Below are positions 40,846-40,930 of a stretch of 40,930 nt of DNA, piece after piece. Source of the DNA: Cytophagaceae bacterium (lineage in GTDB: Bacteria > Bacteroidota > Bacteroidia > Cytophagales > Spirosomataceae); assembly GCA_947450365.1 (NCBI GenBank), contig CANFVE010000023.1, positions 1-40,930 of the forward strand, given 5' to 3'. Both the position numbers and the translations under genes were made by a program. Under the pieces are notes generated by a model, which was given only the letters and a program-made list of their open reading frames with translations, had not been told where the DNA came from and did not search any database. Position 1 is the stretch's first letter. Each line of letters starts with the position of its first letter.

Positions 40846-40930
40846 TTAGATTTTCTTTACGTTGATAGCGTTTGCACCACGCTTTCCGTCAGTAACTTCA
40901 TAAGATACTGAATCATTTTCGCGGATAGTA
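40846..40930 (-). CDS. Cold-shock protein (CspA family), C-terminal part
   Basis: The last 27 residues are visible and end in IRENDSVSYEVTDGKRGANAINVKKI, the C-terminus of a small cold-shock domain protein; the rest lies beyond the window. The VSYEVTDGKRG-AN-INV pattern matches the last two strands of the OB-fold that binds single-stranded nucleic acid. The family acts as RNA chaperones. A stop at 40846-40848 is followed by an AT-rich stretch and the shared terminator. Confidence 0.82.
   Translation of the reverse strand, partial: TIRENDSVSYEVTDGKRGANAINVKKI

Noticed and set aside
1..40930. Mobile elements, prophage, tRNA or rRNA genes, riboswitches
   Set aside because: No transposase, integrase, terminal repeats, cloverleaf or known aptamer pattern was seen by eye.

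Overview
The window looks like a chromosomal segment of a free-living aerobic Bacteroidota bacterium, most likely order Cytophagales and probably an aquatic, pigmented gliding bacterium of the Spirosomaceae/Aquirufa kind. The genus is a guess. The reasons are: a gliding gene (gldG), a type IX secretion C-terminal sorting domain, OmpH/Skp and DUF6089 genes around bamA, a DAHP synthase-chorismate mutase fusion, TAnnTTTG-type -7 promoter elements, a near absence of Shine-Dalgarno sequences, and a xanthorhodopsin/proteorhodopsin-type pump gene. I see no insertion sequence, prophage, CRISPR array, rRNA or tRNA gene. Almost everything is core metabolism and envelope biogenesis in short operons.

Layout. 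(1) 1-333: the 5' end of dnaN, minus strand. (2) 591-3396, minus strand: a compact light-harvesting cassette read in the order crtY (lycopene cyclase), blh (beta-carotene to retinal) and a green-type proton-pumping rhodopsin with a glycine at the carotenoid-antenna position, closed by a terminator. (3) 3457-7294, minus: gldG and a PpiD-like periplasmic foldase. (4) 7482-11433, minus: an arginine operon read as acyltransferase (argA-like), argG, argC, argD. (5) 11638-14194, plus: aat, a SAM methyltransferase, proB. (6) 14210-17578, minus: secA. (7) 17732-22892, plus: a small membrane protein, a DUF1800/DUF1501 pair with a T9SS sorting domain, and two DUF6089 beta-barrel proteins. (8) 22939-27633, plus: uppS, bamA and two Skp/OmpH chaperones. 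(9) 27684-30210, minus: putA-type proline dehydrogenase, lspA, TauE-like permease. (10) 30299-31393 plus, DAHP synthase-chorismate mutase; 31443-32342 minus, an EamA transporter. (11) 32393-34741, plus: ridA, gltX, a 63-residue conserved-looking small ORF, gatC. (12) aroB (minus), pdhB (plus), degP (minus), lysS (plus) and the 3' end of a cold-shock protein gene (minus).

The genes form three themes. First, light: crtY makes beta-carotene, blh cleaves it to retinal, and the rhodopsin uses retinal and may also bind a carotenoid antenna; the earlier carotenoid genes are not in the window. Second, envelope building: SecA, LspA, PpiD, two Skp proteins, BamA, DegP, UppS and GldG cover export, folding, insertion and quality control. 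Third, amino-acid and translation functions: arginine, proline, aromatic pathways, gltX, lysS, gatC and aat.

The strongest unexplained signals are an array of about seven CTGnATT-like cores spaced by about 20 bp (two helical turns) between two terminators (37028-37171), an inverted repeat in the arginine operon leader (11470-11497), a 16-bp GC-rich direct repeat in the ppiD leader (7390-7426), and a 45-residue Gly/Tyr-rich block inside the BamA barrel.
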